Part shown: positions 12,101-22,836 of the stretch, piece after piece
Layout: each line of letters starts with the position of its first letter
Position numbering within the stretch: the stretch's first letter is position 1
Source: Acanthaster planci
Taxonomy: Eukaryota; Echinodermata; Asteroidea; Valvatida; Acanthasteridae
Reading direction: 5' to 3'
Assembly: GCF_001949145.1 (NCBI RefSeq)
Contig: NW_019091362.1
Span: 7,344,234 to 7,384,416, forward strand
Length of the DNA stretch: 40,183 nt
The notes under the pieces: generated by a model
What the model was told of the DNA's origin: nothing
The model's input: the letters and a program-made list of their open reading frames with translations, nothing else
The model's database searches: none
Made by a program: the position numbers and the translations under genes

Positions 12101-15100
12101 ATATCTGTCTTCATCAAAACCCGAAGGTCGACCAATGTGGTAAGTATTCCAGCTATTATATGGTCACTCTTCTTACAGATTGTCGTTAGTTTGTCCAAGG
12201 TTTGGGGAACAAAAGCATTCTGCTTCAATCAATACCAAGGGTTCCTTAATCACCTTCACATGTCATATGAACTTAATTACAGAAACTTTTATCAGCGTCA
12301 ATGTATACGCTAATGCTATAAATTTCCTTATTCTTAATCTTGTATCTTAATCTTGTATTGAGGTGATTAAGTGCACGACGTTGAAATAAATATTCAAAAT
12401 CAATGTCCAGATTAAAGTTAAACTGATCTAAGCTATGTTCGAAGCAGAATATCAACAGAACTATGGCATGAGCAAAACGTCACGACATTTCAGTGATGCA
12501 TTCATTAGACTGGATTTTAAAGTCCATATAATTATCCAAATTTTACAGATACCGTGCTCAAGAGAATGCTTGATCTTGGTAGACGGATGACGTCTTTTGA
12601 AATCCCAAACTCGCCTTTCCCTCTGCCGAACAAACCGCAACAAGATGCACTGAAACTCGCCCTGCAGCAGCAATTCACCATAATCCAAGGTCCGCCAGGT
12701 AAAAGGAATGATTTTTCATTCATAGCTTGCTTTCAAGAGCAACATTATATACACGTTAACTATCGATTGAAGTGTTCAAGAATAATAGCTTTTCTTATTA
12801 AAAGCTGTGTGCAGTATGCTATTTCTTTCTCTAAAGGAGAAATATAGTTTAATGTGTTGGGATTCCTCGATTGTCTCAACTTAATTCTTCCGATTGGTAG
12901 GATCTTTAAGAGCGCCATTACTATCTAACGTTGGTGAAATCTAATTAGTTATAGTAAATCACATTCTATTTGATTATGTTCTTCTTAAAAGATGTATTTT
13001 GACATGGTTATCGACTTGAATTTTTGAAGGCACAGGCAAGACAATCACTGGTGCTCATCTCACGTATTTCTTCACGGAGGTGAACAAGCAGCTTCCCAAT
13101 TCTGGACGGGGACCGCCACAGGTTCTCTACTGTGGGCCGTCCAATAAGTCTGTCGACGTGGTTGCCCGTAAGTAAAGTAAATATAAATTGGTAAGACACG
13201 TTATCTGATAGTGGGTAGGCCTACCTTTTTGAGGAAGCAGTCACTGACCTGTTAAAAAAATACGATTGATACCTTTCGTTTTCTTCTTTCTCTGCCTGAG
13301 CGCAGATTATCAGTGATGGAAGACATCAATTATTAGAAGGTCATACGGTACCACTGCAAAGAAGATTTATTGACCTTTTCAATTTCCCAATGATGCAGAC
13401 TACCTGCTGAAACTGGGGATATCGGTCATCCGAGTGTACAACCACTTGGTGGAACAGCAAGACTACCCACTGCCTGGCCATGGCTATGGATCGAGTAAGA
13501 TCGGCCATTCTCAAGAAGCCAAGATGGACCCTGACCTCCGTCACATCTCACTGCATTACCTCATTCGGCAAAAGGCAAACAGTTGCAGTGAGCTCATCCG
13601 AGAGTACGACCGGAAATTCCAGCAACCGCACTACAAGATCGGCTTCCACGAACTGCACCAATACAAGAAGTTAATTCACGGAGCTGAGGTTGGTTTGGGG
13701 TTAAACGAGTCGTACAGAGAGACAGCATTTCTCATTGAACTTAATTCTTTAAACGTCATTCGAGACGTAACTACGTCAGTATGCCTCTGAATAATGTCCC
13801 AAACATCTGCAGCATATTCAATGATTGGTTGAATGAATGGCACCAATTTGTACAGCAAACATTAAACGTGTTTTTTATGAGAAAAACCGTCAAGACACTT
13901 CAGCTTTGGTGCCTACGGAAGACGCTAGACAAATATTTTATTTCAAAGCTGAACTTTGAGGAGGTGCTAAGCAGAAAATATTGTCCGCAAATTTATCTGT
14001 AAGTCATACACAATGTCATTATGCACAAAATTTGAGGCAAATTTACCTGTGCTCAGCGAATTTCTGCTGGTTGGTAGCTCCATGACAACCCCAGTGAAGC
14101 TGGCTGTATCAACGGATAACATATTCCTGTTGCACCATTCACAGGCAGAAGAACTGCGAAAATACAAGGTAGTCCTGTGTACATGTAATGAGGCAGGTAG
14201 TGGACGCGTTCAGAATTACCTGAATGTGATCCAATGCATAGTGGATGAGGCTGGGATGTGCAGTGAACCAGAAACCCTGATACCGCTGGTGGGGACCGCC
14301 AAAGAGGTTGAGGAACCTAACAGTACCCTGAAGAAGTTAAGACATTCTCCACGCCAGGTTGTTCTAATTGGGGACCATAAACAGCTCAGGTGAGTCAGCA
14401 GAAAGATTTGCAAATGCGAAATATCAAATCTCCAAATATTAATGTGTTAGCGATACTTCCAAAACCTAGCACGCGATTCAACTACCCACCGCTACGTATA
14501 AGTCAGACCTGTGCAGCAAAATAGCCATGCTCTAACTATGATGCTAATATATCATCGTATGATGCAACGCAGTAGGCAAACTTATACGTGAGGCTTGTTC
14601 GAGCTTTCTGCTTGCAAATTTTCGTGACGCTGCCAGACTAGCCTCATTTGTAAGTTTGCCTACTGTTTTGACATACGAAAATATACTAGCATCACAGTTC
14701 TTGCAGGCTATTTTGCTGCACACGCCTCACTTATAAGTAGCGGTGGGTAGTCAGACCGGATGGACCTGGAGGTCAATGTGAAGTGTACGTAAAATATTGC
14801 AATTCTTGCATTTGGGGGAACGTAATTGTCAGTGCGGCACTAGCTTAAGCTCATGTTTAATGCTTTTGGGAAAGCAATGTAGAAACCGCAGTTGAAAGGA
14901 AATCTCCTCAGCAAATTCCATTCCGACCATGGACAGTGATTTTAAAATAAACTATTTCACACTCAAGTGGATGAAACGAAAGAGACGAATTCACCAAGAC
15001 TCTGAAATTCATTGTCATTGCAGACCCATCATCCAGGAAAGGACAGCGGTAGAGCTCGGTATGGAGATATCTCTCCTCGAGAAGTACGGAGAGGAAGTTA

Positions 15101-17173
15101 CAATGCTGACCATTCAATATCGCATGGTGAGTTTCAGTAGTTCTCAATCCAGAGCAACTCTCTATGGGGATAAAAGGCAGATTCAAAAGACTGCAGTCTT
15201 CTCTGTTCTACCGTAAGGTTGAGAATGAAATCAAAAACCATTTGCTACCATTTTGAGCTGTTTCCTGGGAACTAAATGGTATTTGTGTGATAGGCATTCG
15301 GCAAGAACACTGTCTTTTATCCACAGCACGAGTCAATCTGTGCCTTCCCCTCGGAGGCTTTTTACAAGGGCAAGCTAGTGACGGACGCCAGCGTTAAGAG
15401 ACGGGAGCCGCGTCTCGCGGCAATATGGCCTGGCGGCAGGGAGAACCCGCTGGTGTTCTGCCATCACGTTGGAGTTGAAGAAATCCAAAGTGTACGGACA
15501 GAGGAAGGCAATGAACAGTCGAAAGGAAACTCCCATGAAGTCAAGCACGTGGTACATAAACAAACATTACTTTGTTTGGAGCAAAACTACGTAACGTCAT
15601 TTTTGCTATTTACCAAAGTAAATTCTAAATGCTAATCATGCCATTTTAATACCCGAATTATCCTTATAAGGGTGTATATTTTTCAGAAGTGTCCTTTCAT
15701 CAATTCCACATGCCAGCTTGCAGCCACAGTCCTGCGCCAAGAGCATAATTTTGGATGCGTCGACTATTCGGGATTCGTTACCAAATGTTCTCTGTCCCTT
15801 GTAGCGCTCGATGAATAACCTCAACCCCATCCCCACCTCACCCCCCCAAAAATCGGAATATTCCGAGTCTGAACTCAGATAACGAAACTTTGTAATAACT
15901 CTGCTATCATTAGAAGTCATAAGATCTGTGAAGAATACCGCGAAAGAGCTAATTATACAAGAATGCATCTAATGCATGATACTTACTGTGGCTTCCGTAG
16001 GTCCGCATTGTGTCAGTGATGGTGAACCGTCTGGGCGTGAAACCAGACAGCTTGGTTGTCCTTGCACAGTACCGCCTCCAAAAAGCGCTGATCGAAGAGA
16101 AGCTGAAAGAAGCAAACCTGGAAAACGTTACAGTTAGCACAGTTATTACAAGTCAAGGTATAAGTAAAAACTAATCAATTTGATTTACAGAAATGTCTTT
16201 GAAACAAGAGCCTAGTCCACAACAAAGGTACGACTTAGGCCTACTAAAGTCAGGTAAAAAATATCTTTTGAAAGGTACCAAAAACCACAGGAAGGACTCA
16301 CTCCATGACTAAGGTTACCATGAAACGAACGCTTTAACGACTTACAGGTTTTTTTGTGGATAAATTGTCTTTGATATAATTGGTTAAGTGTAAATCACCA
16401 TCATGTGGGCTTTAATAGAAAGTGCCTGTTGGAAGAGACTTAACTTAAGGAAGGAAGGCAGGAGGAGGAGGTGTATTGATCGCAATATCAAAATTTTGTT
16501 TTGATGGCAGAAATCATAATACGGTGACATTCACTCAATAAATACGTAATTTGTGTTCAATATAACAGGGAGAGAGTGGGACTTCGTCATTCTGTCCACC
16601 GTTAGGTCACTGCCAAGGGTAGAGATTGACGACAAACCCTCACCGTCTTGGATGAAACGCAACCTGGGCTTCATCTGCGATGAGAATCAAATGAATGTCG
16701 CTATCACGCGACCCAGAATGGGTTTAATTATCCTTGGTAAGTATGGATGTTAGCCTCATTTTCGTGTGTTCACTGTCAAGCAGTGGCTAACAGATGTGTT
16801 AGGAAAGGCATAAAGAAGTATTGGAAGAATTTGAAATGGTCAAAAGAACATGAAGTACACGTCCAAAGACTTGTAACAAATTTAAGCAACAGCAAAACGG
16901 ACATTACGTCCCTTGTAAATACATGTATTTTCATTTGCACATAGTTGTCAGTGAGCAGAAATTAATCAAGCCTTACCAAATTCGTATGACCAGAAGCCCC
17001 TTGTGGCAGAGCTTTTTTTTGCAGTTAACACTCTGTTTTGCTACTCCTCGTTCTGCCCTTCAGGAAACAGATTTCTTTTGCGTGTTCACAAAACATGGGA
17101 AAAGTTACTCAACCATTACCACGAGAAGGGAGCTGTAGTTTTCGCCGAGAACTTCCTCAAAGGTTACCAGTAA
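1..17173 (+). CDS. HELZ2: Gene A: HELZ2-like multidomain RNA helicase/exoribonuclease (5' end off-window)
   Basis: Spliced gene. Exons: 1-179, 578-972, 1273-2106, 2477-2768, 2898-3084, 3242-3367, 3514-3744, 3968-4245, 4371-4572, 4914-5149, 5753-5986, 6128-6500, 6714-6995, 7090-7200, 7320-7395, 7716-7999, 8252-11921, 12048-12139, 12549-12698, 13030-13167, 13399-13688, 14145-14389, 15024-15126, 15327-15551, 16001-16157, 16569-16736, 17064-17173. Every junction has GT/AG and matching phase. The total is 9,668 nt, one short of a multiple of three because of a single frameshift at about 11888. Domain order is zinc modules, pre-helicase region, SF1 helicase, RNB, SF1 helicase, as in animal HELZ2. 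The predicted product of about 3,220 residues (N-terminus missing) should bind, unwind and degrade RNA. Function is inferred from the family; exon calls are by eye, supported by comparison with gene B. Confidence 0.9.
578..972 (+). CDS. Gene A exon: first CCCH-type zinc module
   Basis: The acceptor is TTTTCTAG at 570-577 and the donor GTTAGT at 973, phase 1. After a basic linker the translation carries a Cys/His module: CGMC near the start, a WRKVKPRH basic stretch, then [16 protein letters not shown], which fits a C-x5-C-x4-C-x3-H (CCCH) knuckle. The same module recurs at 1273-2106 and in gene B at 27222-27622. It resembles the repeated zinc modules of ZC3H7 and HELZ2 proteins and should contact RNA. 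The donor is weaker than those of the two homologous exons but falls at the same codon position. Confidence 0.82.
1273..2106 (+). CDS. Gene A exon: long Ser/Thr-rich linker plus second CCCH-type zinc module
   Basis: A single 834-nt exon from the acceptor TTATTCAG (1265-1272) to the donor GTGAGT at 2107. The frame is open throughout. The first two thirds encode an apparently disordered linker rich in Ser, Thr, Pro, Gln and Lys. The last third encodes a second zinc module with YVCGICFE, a [11 protein letters not shown] basic segment and [16 protein letters not shown] (C-x5-C-x4-C-x3-H). It is strikingly similar to the module at 578-972, so the two look like an internal duplication within gene A. 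The part of gene B in view has only one such module. Phase 1 at both ends keeps the module in frame as a cassette. Confidence 0.83.
2477..3084 (+). CDS. Gene A exons: C2H2 finger and intron-split CCCH finger
   Basis: Exons 2477-2768 and 2898-3084. The first carries a classical C-x2-C-x12-H-x5-H finger beginning CSYC and ending TKEH, followed by the conserved segment around [14 protein letters not shown]. That last Cys, with residues from the next exon, completes a CCCH finger: C-x7-C-x4-C-x3-H ending CTKAH. The intron therefore cuts through the zinc finger in phase 2, as it also does in gene B. Downstream is a charged helical stretch ([13 protein letters not shown]). C2H2 plus CCCH in this order is the layout of ZC3H7/HELZ2-type RNA-binding regions. 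Confidence 0.82.
3242..5149 (+). CDS. Gene A exons: pre-helicase (MOV10/HELZ-type) region
   Basis: Exons 3242-3367, 3514-3744, 3968-4245, 4371-4572 and 4914-5149. They encode the segment lying ahead of the helicase core in HELZ, HELZ2 and MOV10. A recognisable landmark is [19 protein letters not shown] in the second exon. Later come the [11 protein letters not shown]-like helical stretch, the [10 protein letters not shown] block, and a beta-rich segment containing [14 protein letters not shown]. The region probably folds as accessory beta and helical subdomains that clamp RNA against the motor. Gene B has all five exons with nearly identical lengths (138, 231, 281, 202, 236 versus 126, 231, 278, 202, 236 nt). 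Confidence 0.82.
5400..5537. repeat. Imperfect inverted repeat (MITE-like) in gene A intron
   Basis: The left arm begins GTTTGTTTGTTTCAC and contains GGATCT and ATCAATGATCC. The right arm, read on the minus strand, begins GGGTTTGTTTCTCAC and contains GGATCTGGACC and ATCAATGATCC. The arms of roughly 60 bases can fold back on each other with small gaps. The region lies in the intron between 5149 and 5753. No clear target-site duplication was found, so it is an old foldback element or hairpin. Confidence 0.5.
5753..7999 (+). CDS. Gene A exons: SF1 (Upf1-like) helicase domain I
   Basis: Exons 5753-5986, 6128-6500, 6714-6995, 7090-7200, 7320-7395 and 7716-7999. Helicase motifs in order: Q-like segment [10 protein letters not shown]; Walker A GPFGTGKT near 5883; motif Ia TNSAADL created across the 5986/6128 junction; motif II DEAGQ near 6393; motif III GDHLQ; a [10 protein letters not shown] block; motif V around [13 protein letters not shown]; motif VI with [17 protein letters not shown]. 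All ATPase residues I can check are present, so this motor should hydrolyse ATP. It directly precedes the RNB exon, so unwinding can feed the nuclease. The acceptors at 5752 and 6127 have modest pyrimidine tracts, but phase and homology to gene B fix them. Confidence 0.9.
8252..11921 (+). CDS. Gene A exon: RNB (RNase II/R-family) 3'-5' exoribonuclease domain, with a 3' frameshift
   Basis: A single large exon of 3,670 nt. An N-terminal acidic/basic linker is followed by OB-like cold-shock segments and the RNB core. The catalytic cluster is complete: [13 protein letters not shown] gives Asp codons at 9518, 9536, 9542 and 9545, matching the four metal-binding Asp residues of RNase II. The substrate-channel signature [18 protein letters not shown] lies near 10495-10550. 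RNase II, Dis3 and Dis3L2 degrade RNA 3' to 5', and human HELZ2 has been reported to have such activity. Near the end, the open frame reaches TGA at 11888-11890. Gene B reads through here with one more base, and gene A continues in the -1 frame to a consensus donor (GTACGT, 11922). The start used is the acceptor CAG at 8249-8251, not a start codon. Confidence 0.92.
12048..17173 (+). CDS. Gene A exons: SF1 (Upf1-like) helicase domain II and C-terminus
   Basis: Exons 12048-12139, 12549-12698, 13030-13167, 13399-13688, 14145-14389, 15024-15126, 15327-15551, 16001-16157, 16569-16736 and 17064-17173. Motifs: [12 protein letters not shown] (Q motif), IQGPPGTGKT (Walker A, split by the 12698/13030 intron), [13 protein letters not shown] (Ia), DEAGM near 14244 (II), GDHKQLRP (III, split), [16 protein letters not shown] (IV, split), [14 protein letters not shown] (V) and [15 protein letters not shown] (VI). 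The protein ends about 36 residues after motif VI with KGYQ and TAA. This second motor is the hallmark that separates HELZ2 from single-helicase HELZ and MOV10. It is complete and undisrupted, although a frameshift lies just upstream. Confidence 0.9.
14481..14751. mobile_element. MITE/foldback element with long terminal inverted repeats
   Basis: The left end starts ACTACCCACCGCTAC and the right end is GTAGCGGTGGGTAGT, a perfect 15-base inverted terminal match. Pairing continues inward: GTGCAGCAAAATAGCC on the left against GGCTATTTTGCTGCAC on the right, then GTAGGCAAACTTA against TAAGTTTGCCTAC. The arms exceed 100 bases each with scattered mismatches, leaving a short central spacer. There is no open reading frame, so it is non-autonomous. 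It sits in the gene A intron between 14389 and 15024, and gene B's matching intron is mostly off-window. I cannot assign the superfamily. Confidence 0.78.
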
Positions 17174-17350
17174 AGACTAAGTCTTCGTAGATCAGTGACA
17201 TGCAGACGATTCCTTGTTTATCGTGAAAAAGCAAGGGCTACGTGGCAAAATAGATCTGCATCTACATGGGGGCTGGAGCTGAAACCACCCTTGTCCAAAT
17301 GAGCTGAAATAATTTTCACATATTGAAATAAATATTCCATGCATCTCGCT
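17174..17350 (+). terminator. Gene A 3' UTR and poly(A) signal
   Basis: After the TAA at 17171-17173 an AATAAA hexamer lies at 17327-17332, about 155 bases downstream. This is the expected spacing for a short animal 3' UTR. Cleavage probably falls 10-30 bases later. There is no direct evidence of the cleavage site. Confidence 0.6.
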
Positions 17351-20300
17351 GACATACCAATCGCTTGTATTTGTGTATAAAGTAATATAACAGTTACCAA
17401 GTACTTTTTTGTTTTACTAACTATTTTAATGTTACTGATGTCTGGTGTTGAAGGGGCCTTAAGAGCACGTTAAACTGGATTAATCAAATTACTGTAATAA
17501 TGTAGCTAACCTTGATTCAACGGATACTGCTTATGTCCATAAGTTGATAAGCACAGCGTCTACTCTTTATGTTGAAATGTTTAACTAAAATGATGGTAAT
17601 ATGGGACAAATAATAATGCTTTAGAAAATTCATCAAGCATGATCAGACAAGTAAGTAGGAATTTTGATAGCATGAAAACATCTCTGTAAGCACATGTATA
17701 CATAGAATCCTGTATGCTAGTAGTAGTTACATCCTTATATTATGTTTATCTAGACGTCAGGGGGAGATCAGATAAAACTGAAAAATCTACGAAATATACT
17801 AATCAGAGGTTTTGAGGGTCCGTCAGAGGCATGAGATCTATGGAAAAAATACAAATGCCTGTAGACACCTATTACAATACCCGCTTCTTGTGTTATGTCA
17901 ATTGTTATACCTGTACATGTACATAAAAACACTGTAATGGTAAACTCGGGTTTTTCCAGAGTTTAAAACAAAATGTTTTAAAGCTCTTGAAATCAGGAAT
18001 ATCCTTATCAAAATTCTGAAATCAGGACAAATCCTGACAAGTTTCAGCGTTCAGAAGTATAACTCTTTTTTTCCCCAACCTGCTTAGGAGCACAAAATAA
18101 AGCTCTTAAAGAGAATAGTGTTATGACGCAATATATGTGTATGGATAAAGTGTATAATATATTTCTGAAAGAATTCAATGAATGTTTCTAAATAATGAAT
18201 TTTGGACGAAATCCGTGTACGTAACACGTACACTACATAAAACCCTGATTTTGTTTTTCCTCGCCAGAATCAGATCTTACAGGATATAGCCTACATATTT
18301 TTTGGGGGGGTTAGGCCTAATGATTTTTTGGGCAAACAGTAGTTTAAGGAGGAATGTTTGAAATTTGAATGAAGAAGTTAAAGCCTTGTCTGTCGGTGAA
18401 ATTTTGTATGTTAACAGGGAACATTCCGTCTCCAGATCACATTTTTTATCAAACTTTGATATATTTTTCAAGTGTAATGGAAAATAGTTTATGTAACAGT
18501 ATGGGAATATGTCATATTCACATTGTACCAGGTAATCGGCACATATAATCAATTAATATATTAATTAAGTCAAAAGTATAACAGTTCGTGACCACTTTTT
18601 TAACACTTGTAAAGGACCACAATTTTTCAGGAACAATTCACCGAGGAGAATTGTAAATCGAATGCCTAAATTCTTTCTAAAGATATCACAATATTTGTGC
18701 ATGTCACTTTTTAAGAGAGAGTGCGCATTCCATTGTGTAATATTCTGTTTACAGTGACAATTATCTGCGTTTGGCCATCTTTATCAGACCATTTAACAGT
18801 AAAAGGGATGGCAAAAAAATAGTTTTTTATCTACAAATCCAGACCAGTTACCAACTTCTTAACCTTAAAATGTCCTTATCGGTTTGCCATGGAAGTATAG
18901 TTTGACAATAATAAACGACAGTGTTTAAAAACATGTCCTGTTTTGACGTTGTCATGTTTGGCAAGCTGCCACTTTATAGTAAACGCTATGACCAAACTTT
19001 AGCAGAAACTTTCAGTTGCACAAGGCACGTTTTTTCCAAGATGAGTCACTAATTGGTCGGTGAGAAACCGTCAACTATATCGGGCGTTTACTGAAAAAAA
19101 TCCACATTAAAGGTGCAACCATTCGGGAAGAAATTTATCGAAGAGGCTTTTTGGAGGATATTCCTGGGGGCATCCTGGGATGGACACATTTTCCCAAGAC
19201 GACGGCTTGTTCAACATTTTAAGGGGGCACCCAAGGGCATGGACATCCATCGGGGTGCATGACACCCTGTCCTGCTCCCTACTGCTACGCCACTTGTACT
19301 GCATTTAAATAAAGGGGATGGAGACATATCCAAGATGACTAGCTCCCGATAACTTAACAGAGTATTGAAAATAGTTGAATACACTCTAATGTAAAAGGGC
19401 ATTTTTTTGTCAATAATTTCCTGGTTACAATCGGTATTTACATTTGCAACGTCATAAAGGAGAGATTACAAGTACATGTAAAAGTAAACATGCTTTTGTT
19501 TAGCCATTGAATCTTTCGCATTCAATTTAATCCGTCAGCTGGAGGCCATTGTCAAACAATGCCCTTACACAATACCTATAACCGGTATTTCTCATAAAGG
19601 GAATTTGGGGAAATGAGAAACACATGGCATTACAGGCTTGCACTCTAAACTGACGGAACTGCTACCCATTGAGTACCGAATTGTCTGTTGGTCTATCAGA
19701 ATCTGGCGACCAAACTCAAAGGACATGATCCCGATATTCTCTTTTCGAAGCGTTGTCCAACAGAGCATGCGTTACGGGTGTCTCAGAGGCTGTTCTTTGT
19801 TTTGTTAATATCGTTACAATGAATGCACAAAAGGTTTACAAGGGCGTATCTTAGAGGAAGAAAGAAAATTCCCTTTAATGTGACGTCATACGCATAACGT
19901 CTGTGCTAATGCTCGGTCAATCAAAGAAAACGGGTGGCACGTGTCGATGTATGTGGAGGATGCTGCTTCATTGCTAATCACTATAGATCAATACATTTGA
20001 CGATTTCATCTTTAAACAGGTTGAATCAAAACGAGGTGGTATTATGCCTGATAAAATTTAACTTAACGTGACTCCAGGTGGTTTGAGAAAGAAAAGTTTA
20101 CATTGGGGTTAGGTCTGAGGATGGATTTTCACATTTGAGAAAAATTGGAAAATTATGCTATATCTTGAAATGCTTTGACTGCCGTTTTGTAGTTACATGC
20201 AAGATGCGAATGCGCACCAATAGTTACCTGCGCTAGAATAGGCCTAGCCACCTGTTGTTCCAAAATAAGCAATGGTGACTGGGAATGGTGACTATGCTTA

Positions 20301-21640
20301 AGTTCTGTGTAACAATCCCTACGCTGCTTTGACTCAACCATTGTTGTGTGTTTTACATAAAATATGCAAGGTGGTTCCATATCACTGCGCCTTGAATTTA
20401 GAGCTGCGTCATCTGCGATAAAAGAATAAGGTCGGTGTTTCTCATTCAGGGAAACCCCGTCCTTGCAAAACAGCAGTGTAAGGGCAGATTTCATGACAGT
20501 CTGCTTACAAATGCTGCGACAATCCATATATTTCTCACATCAGCTATCTGTTTGTCCGACGAGTTGTGCTTCTACAGCTGCACTGTGCATTACAAACCCG
20601 CAACTGAGTGGAGTCGTTTAAAAAATTGAGCCACTATCTGGCTCTTATATGTGTTCAGGTCTGGATCCATTGTGATCATGAAGAATGGGTGAATACCTAT
20701 TTTTGATAGACGTAGTTCACTTCTACTTCTGGATTATTTGAGCCATCAACTTATTATTCATATGTGGGTACAAGAGGTACGTTTTTGCTTTGTTTTTGTT
20801 GAATGATATTAACGAGCTTCTCTCATCACCTGCGAATAACTATTAATTTTTATACATCTTTACATATCAAATCAAATATATGTATGTATCACAAGACTTT
20901 ATATTGCAACGTTCGTCCTCGTGCTCAATCCTTTTAATGTTAGCTTATCCAAAGTAAAATCCATTCAAATTCCTCCCCCCCCCGAAAGACGATTCCAGTG
21001 CGGCATGAGAACCTTTGGACCGGTGTCACCATCTCATTTCCTTGGCATGCTAGGATTTAGGAAGCGAACACTGCCGAGCGACTCGACCTGAGACCCAAAC
21101 TTACGGCCAGTAAATCCCGTTTTGAATTGGTTTACTTCATTGGTGTGCTGAGTTCTTACACCACATGATTACGGCTTCACGGCCAGGACTTCTTGCGGAC
21201 ATCCGTGCGCCTCCGTCGAAGTGGTTTTAACGGAAATTTCGTTAGTCGTGGTGTCTAGGGTCAGGTTAGAAGGATACGTGTACAAGACGAAATGTCACAG
21301 AACAAACGGTATCTGCCTAGTGGGTTGTATCCTTCTGGGATTACAAAATCGGCTGAGAGGAGCATTAGGTCTGAGGCAAGGACCCAAGTAGGGTAAGGGG
21401 CGGAGTGACTTGTGACTATCTGGCTCAATGACAGCGGCATTTGTAGAGCATTGTGAAGTCGCCCACTCCTAGTCTCGATGTGGTTAGTCTGTCAACTTAG
21501 CATATGCGCATTGCGTTTACGGAAAATACTGAAAAATACACCCCCTGGGCGGCTGTGATGCGTAGAATATGTGCATCAAACAACCCTTTCAATCTCTTCA
21601 TTCCTCGTATTGCCTTAAACCGCGCAAAATGCGGTACCAG
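17350..21640. other. Intergenic region between gene A and gene B, no gene recognised
   Basis: About 4.3 kb of AT-rich sequence. Open frames are short and random-looking on both strands, with no exon-like pairs of splice sites enclosing conserved-looking protein and no tRNA or rRNA. A GC-richer patch at about 19130-19300 ends in CCCTACTGCTACGCCAC, which looks like the tail of a decayed transposon. Otherwise I see only homopolymer runs and two copies of the short palindrome TAGGCCTA (18312 and 20239). Confidence 0.6.
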
Positions 21641-21647
21641 ACCCAGA

Positions 21648-21992
21648 GCGCACGTACGTGCGCGACTGGAAAAATCAGCACACCGGATAAATGGCCACGT
21701 TGCAGCAACGTGCTCATTTATCCGGTGCGTTCTTCCGGAAATCCGAGCACGCCAGAAAAATTAGACTGTGACACCGGGAAGTACGTGTATTGCCAATTGG
21801 ATCAGAGTATGTTCAGCAGGTTTCAGCCCCGTGACAGCGTTTATTGGACTTTTTTGTGTTTTCGCGCATGCGCAACGGCAACCTTTAGGTTGTCTGCCTG
21901 CATGCAGAACTACTGGTTAGCAAGAATGTGCTTGTTAAGCAGAAAAAAAGATCCATTGACCTTTTTTGTTCGCAAATATTGACTGCCATCTT
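21648..21992 (+). promoter_or_regulatory. Candidate TATA-less promoter of gene B (NRF-1, ETS, YY1-like motifs)
   Basis: Within about 350 bases lie a perfect 16-base palindrome GCGCACGTACGTGCGC (21648-21663), a nested hairpin (21681-21727), an ETS-type CTTCCGGAA (21732-21740), an exact NRF-1 consensus CGCGCATGCGCA (21863-21874) and a YY1-like GCCATCTT (21985-21992). The stretch is also richer in CpG than its surroundings. Such motif sets mark broad TATA-less animal promoters. It lies about 0.9-1.2 kb upstream of gene B's first coding exon. A donor-like AAAC/GTGAGA at 22081 could end a non-coding first exon that joins the acceptor at 22836. No transcript evidence is available. Confidence 0.4.
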
Positions 21993-22836
21993 GTACGAGT
22001 TACCAAAAATTGCAGAAGGTTCACCACTGGTTGGAAATAATGTTTGTCTCAAAATGCACAATTTCCTCGTCAGTGTAAACGTGAGAGACATTTTTGGTTA
22101 GTATTTAGCAGAAATATCCATTATTTAGTGTTTAATATTTGTATGAACTTTTTAAACCCTTGTAGTTTATTATTTGGTTTTCGTATCAACAGCCAGCCCT
22201 ACTTTTGTCAATCATACAGTTTGCTGGTAACGTAGCGAAGGAAAGGTCTATAAACTTGAAGAACCAAGACTGCTTGTTGCTAATGAACAAATATATTTAT
22301 ACATACTACCATTCTCTTTTGTCGAGTAGTACTCAAAACTCCCAACTGGGACCTGTAATACAATAGCCTTTATTCTCATTTACTTTGTGTCACAAATGTG
22401 GATACAGCTCTGTGACGTGCAAAGCAATATGAGCCGTACTTTACAAATGCTGTCTATAACCACGCTCTATTCTTATTTTATTAAGATATTCCCTTCCACT
22501 CGCGTGTACAAACTCTGATGCCCTTGGAGTCTACCAAGACAAAAAATGGCCAAACCTAAATTGGCCAATCATGGCTGAGCTATCAAAACTATCCCGCAAA
22601 ACCATTAACTTTGCACTTCTTTTAATATTGAAACGTTACTAGTGAAACCTTGAAATGTCTTCCTAACTCAAATGTATTCCGAAAGTTTGTTATTTACTAC
22701 TAAGTGTCTACGAAGGAGATAATTTGTCAATGTATCTTTAATGTTTTAATGTTATGACCCTCGAGAAAAAAATCCAGCAAACGATAAGTGAACTTACAGC
22801 ACGTCTTTATATCATTGTCTAAATTTACCAAATCAG

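Noticed and set aside
16747-16944. Open frame after the helicase II motif VI exon as an extra exon.
   Set aside because: The consensus donor at 16737 and the phase-matched acceptor at 17063 give the expected C-terminus. The frame in between looks random.
20153-20527. 124-codon open frame on the minus strand in the spacer.
   Set aside because: No domain, no splice-linked partners and a composition like the surrounding AT-rich DNA.
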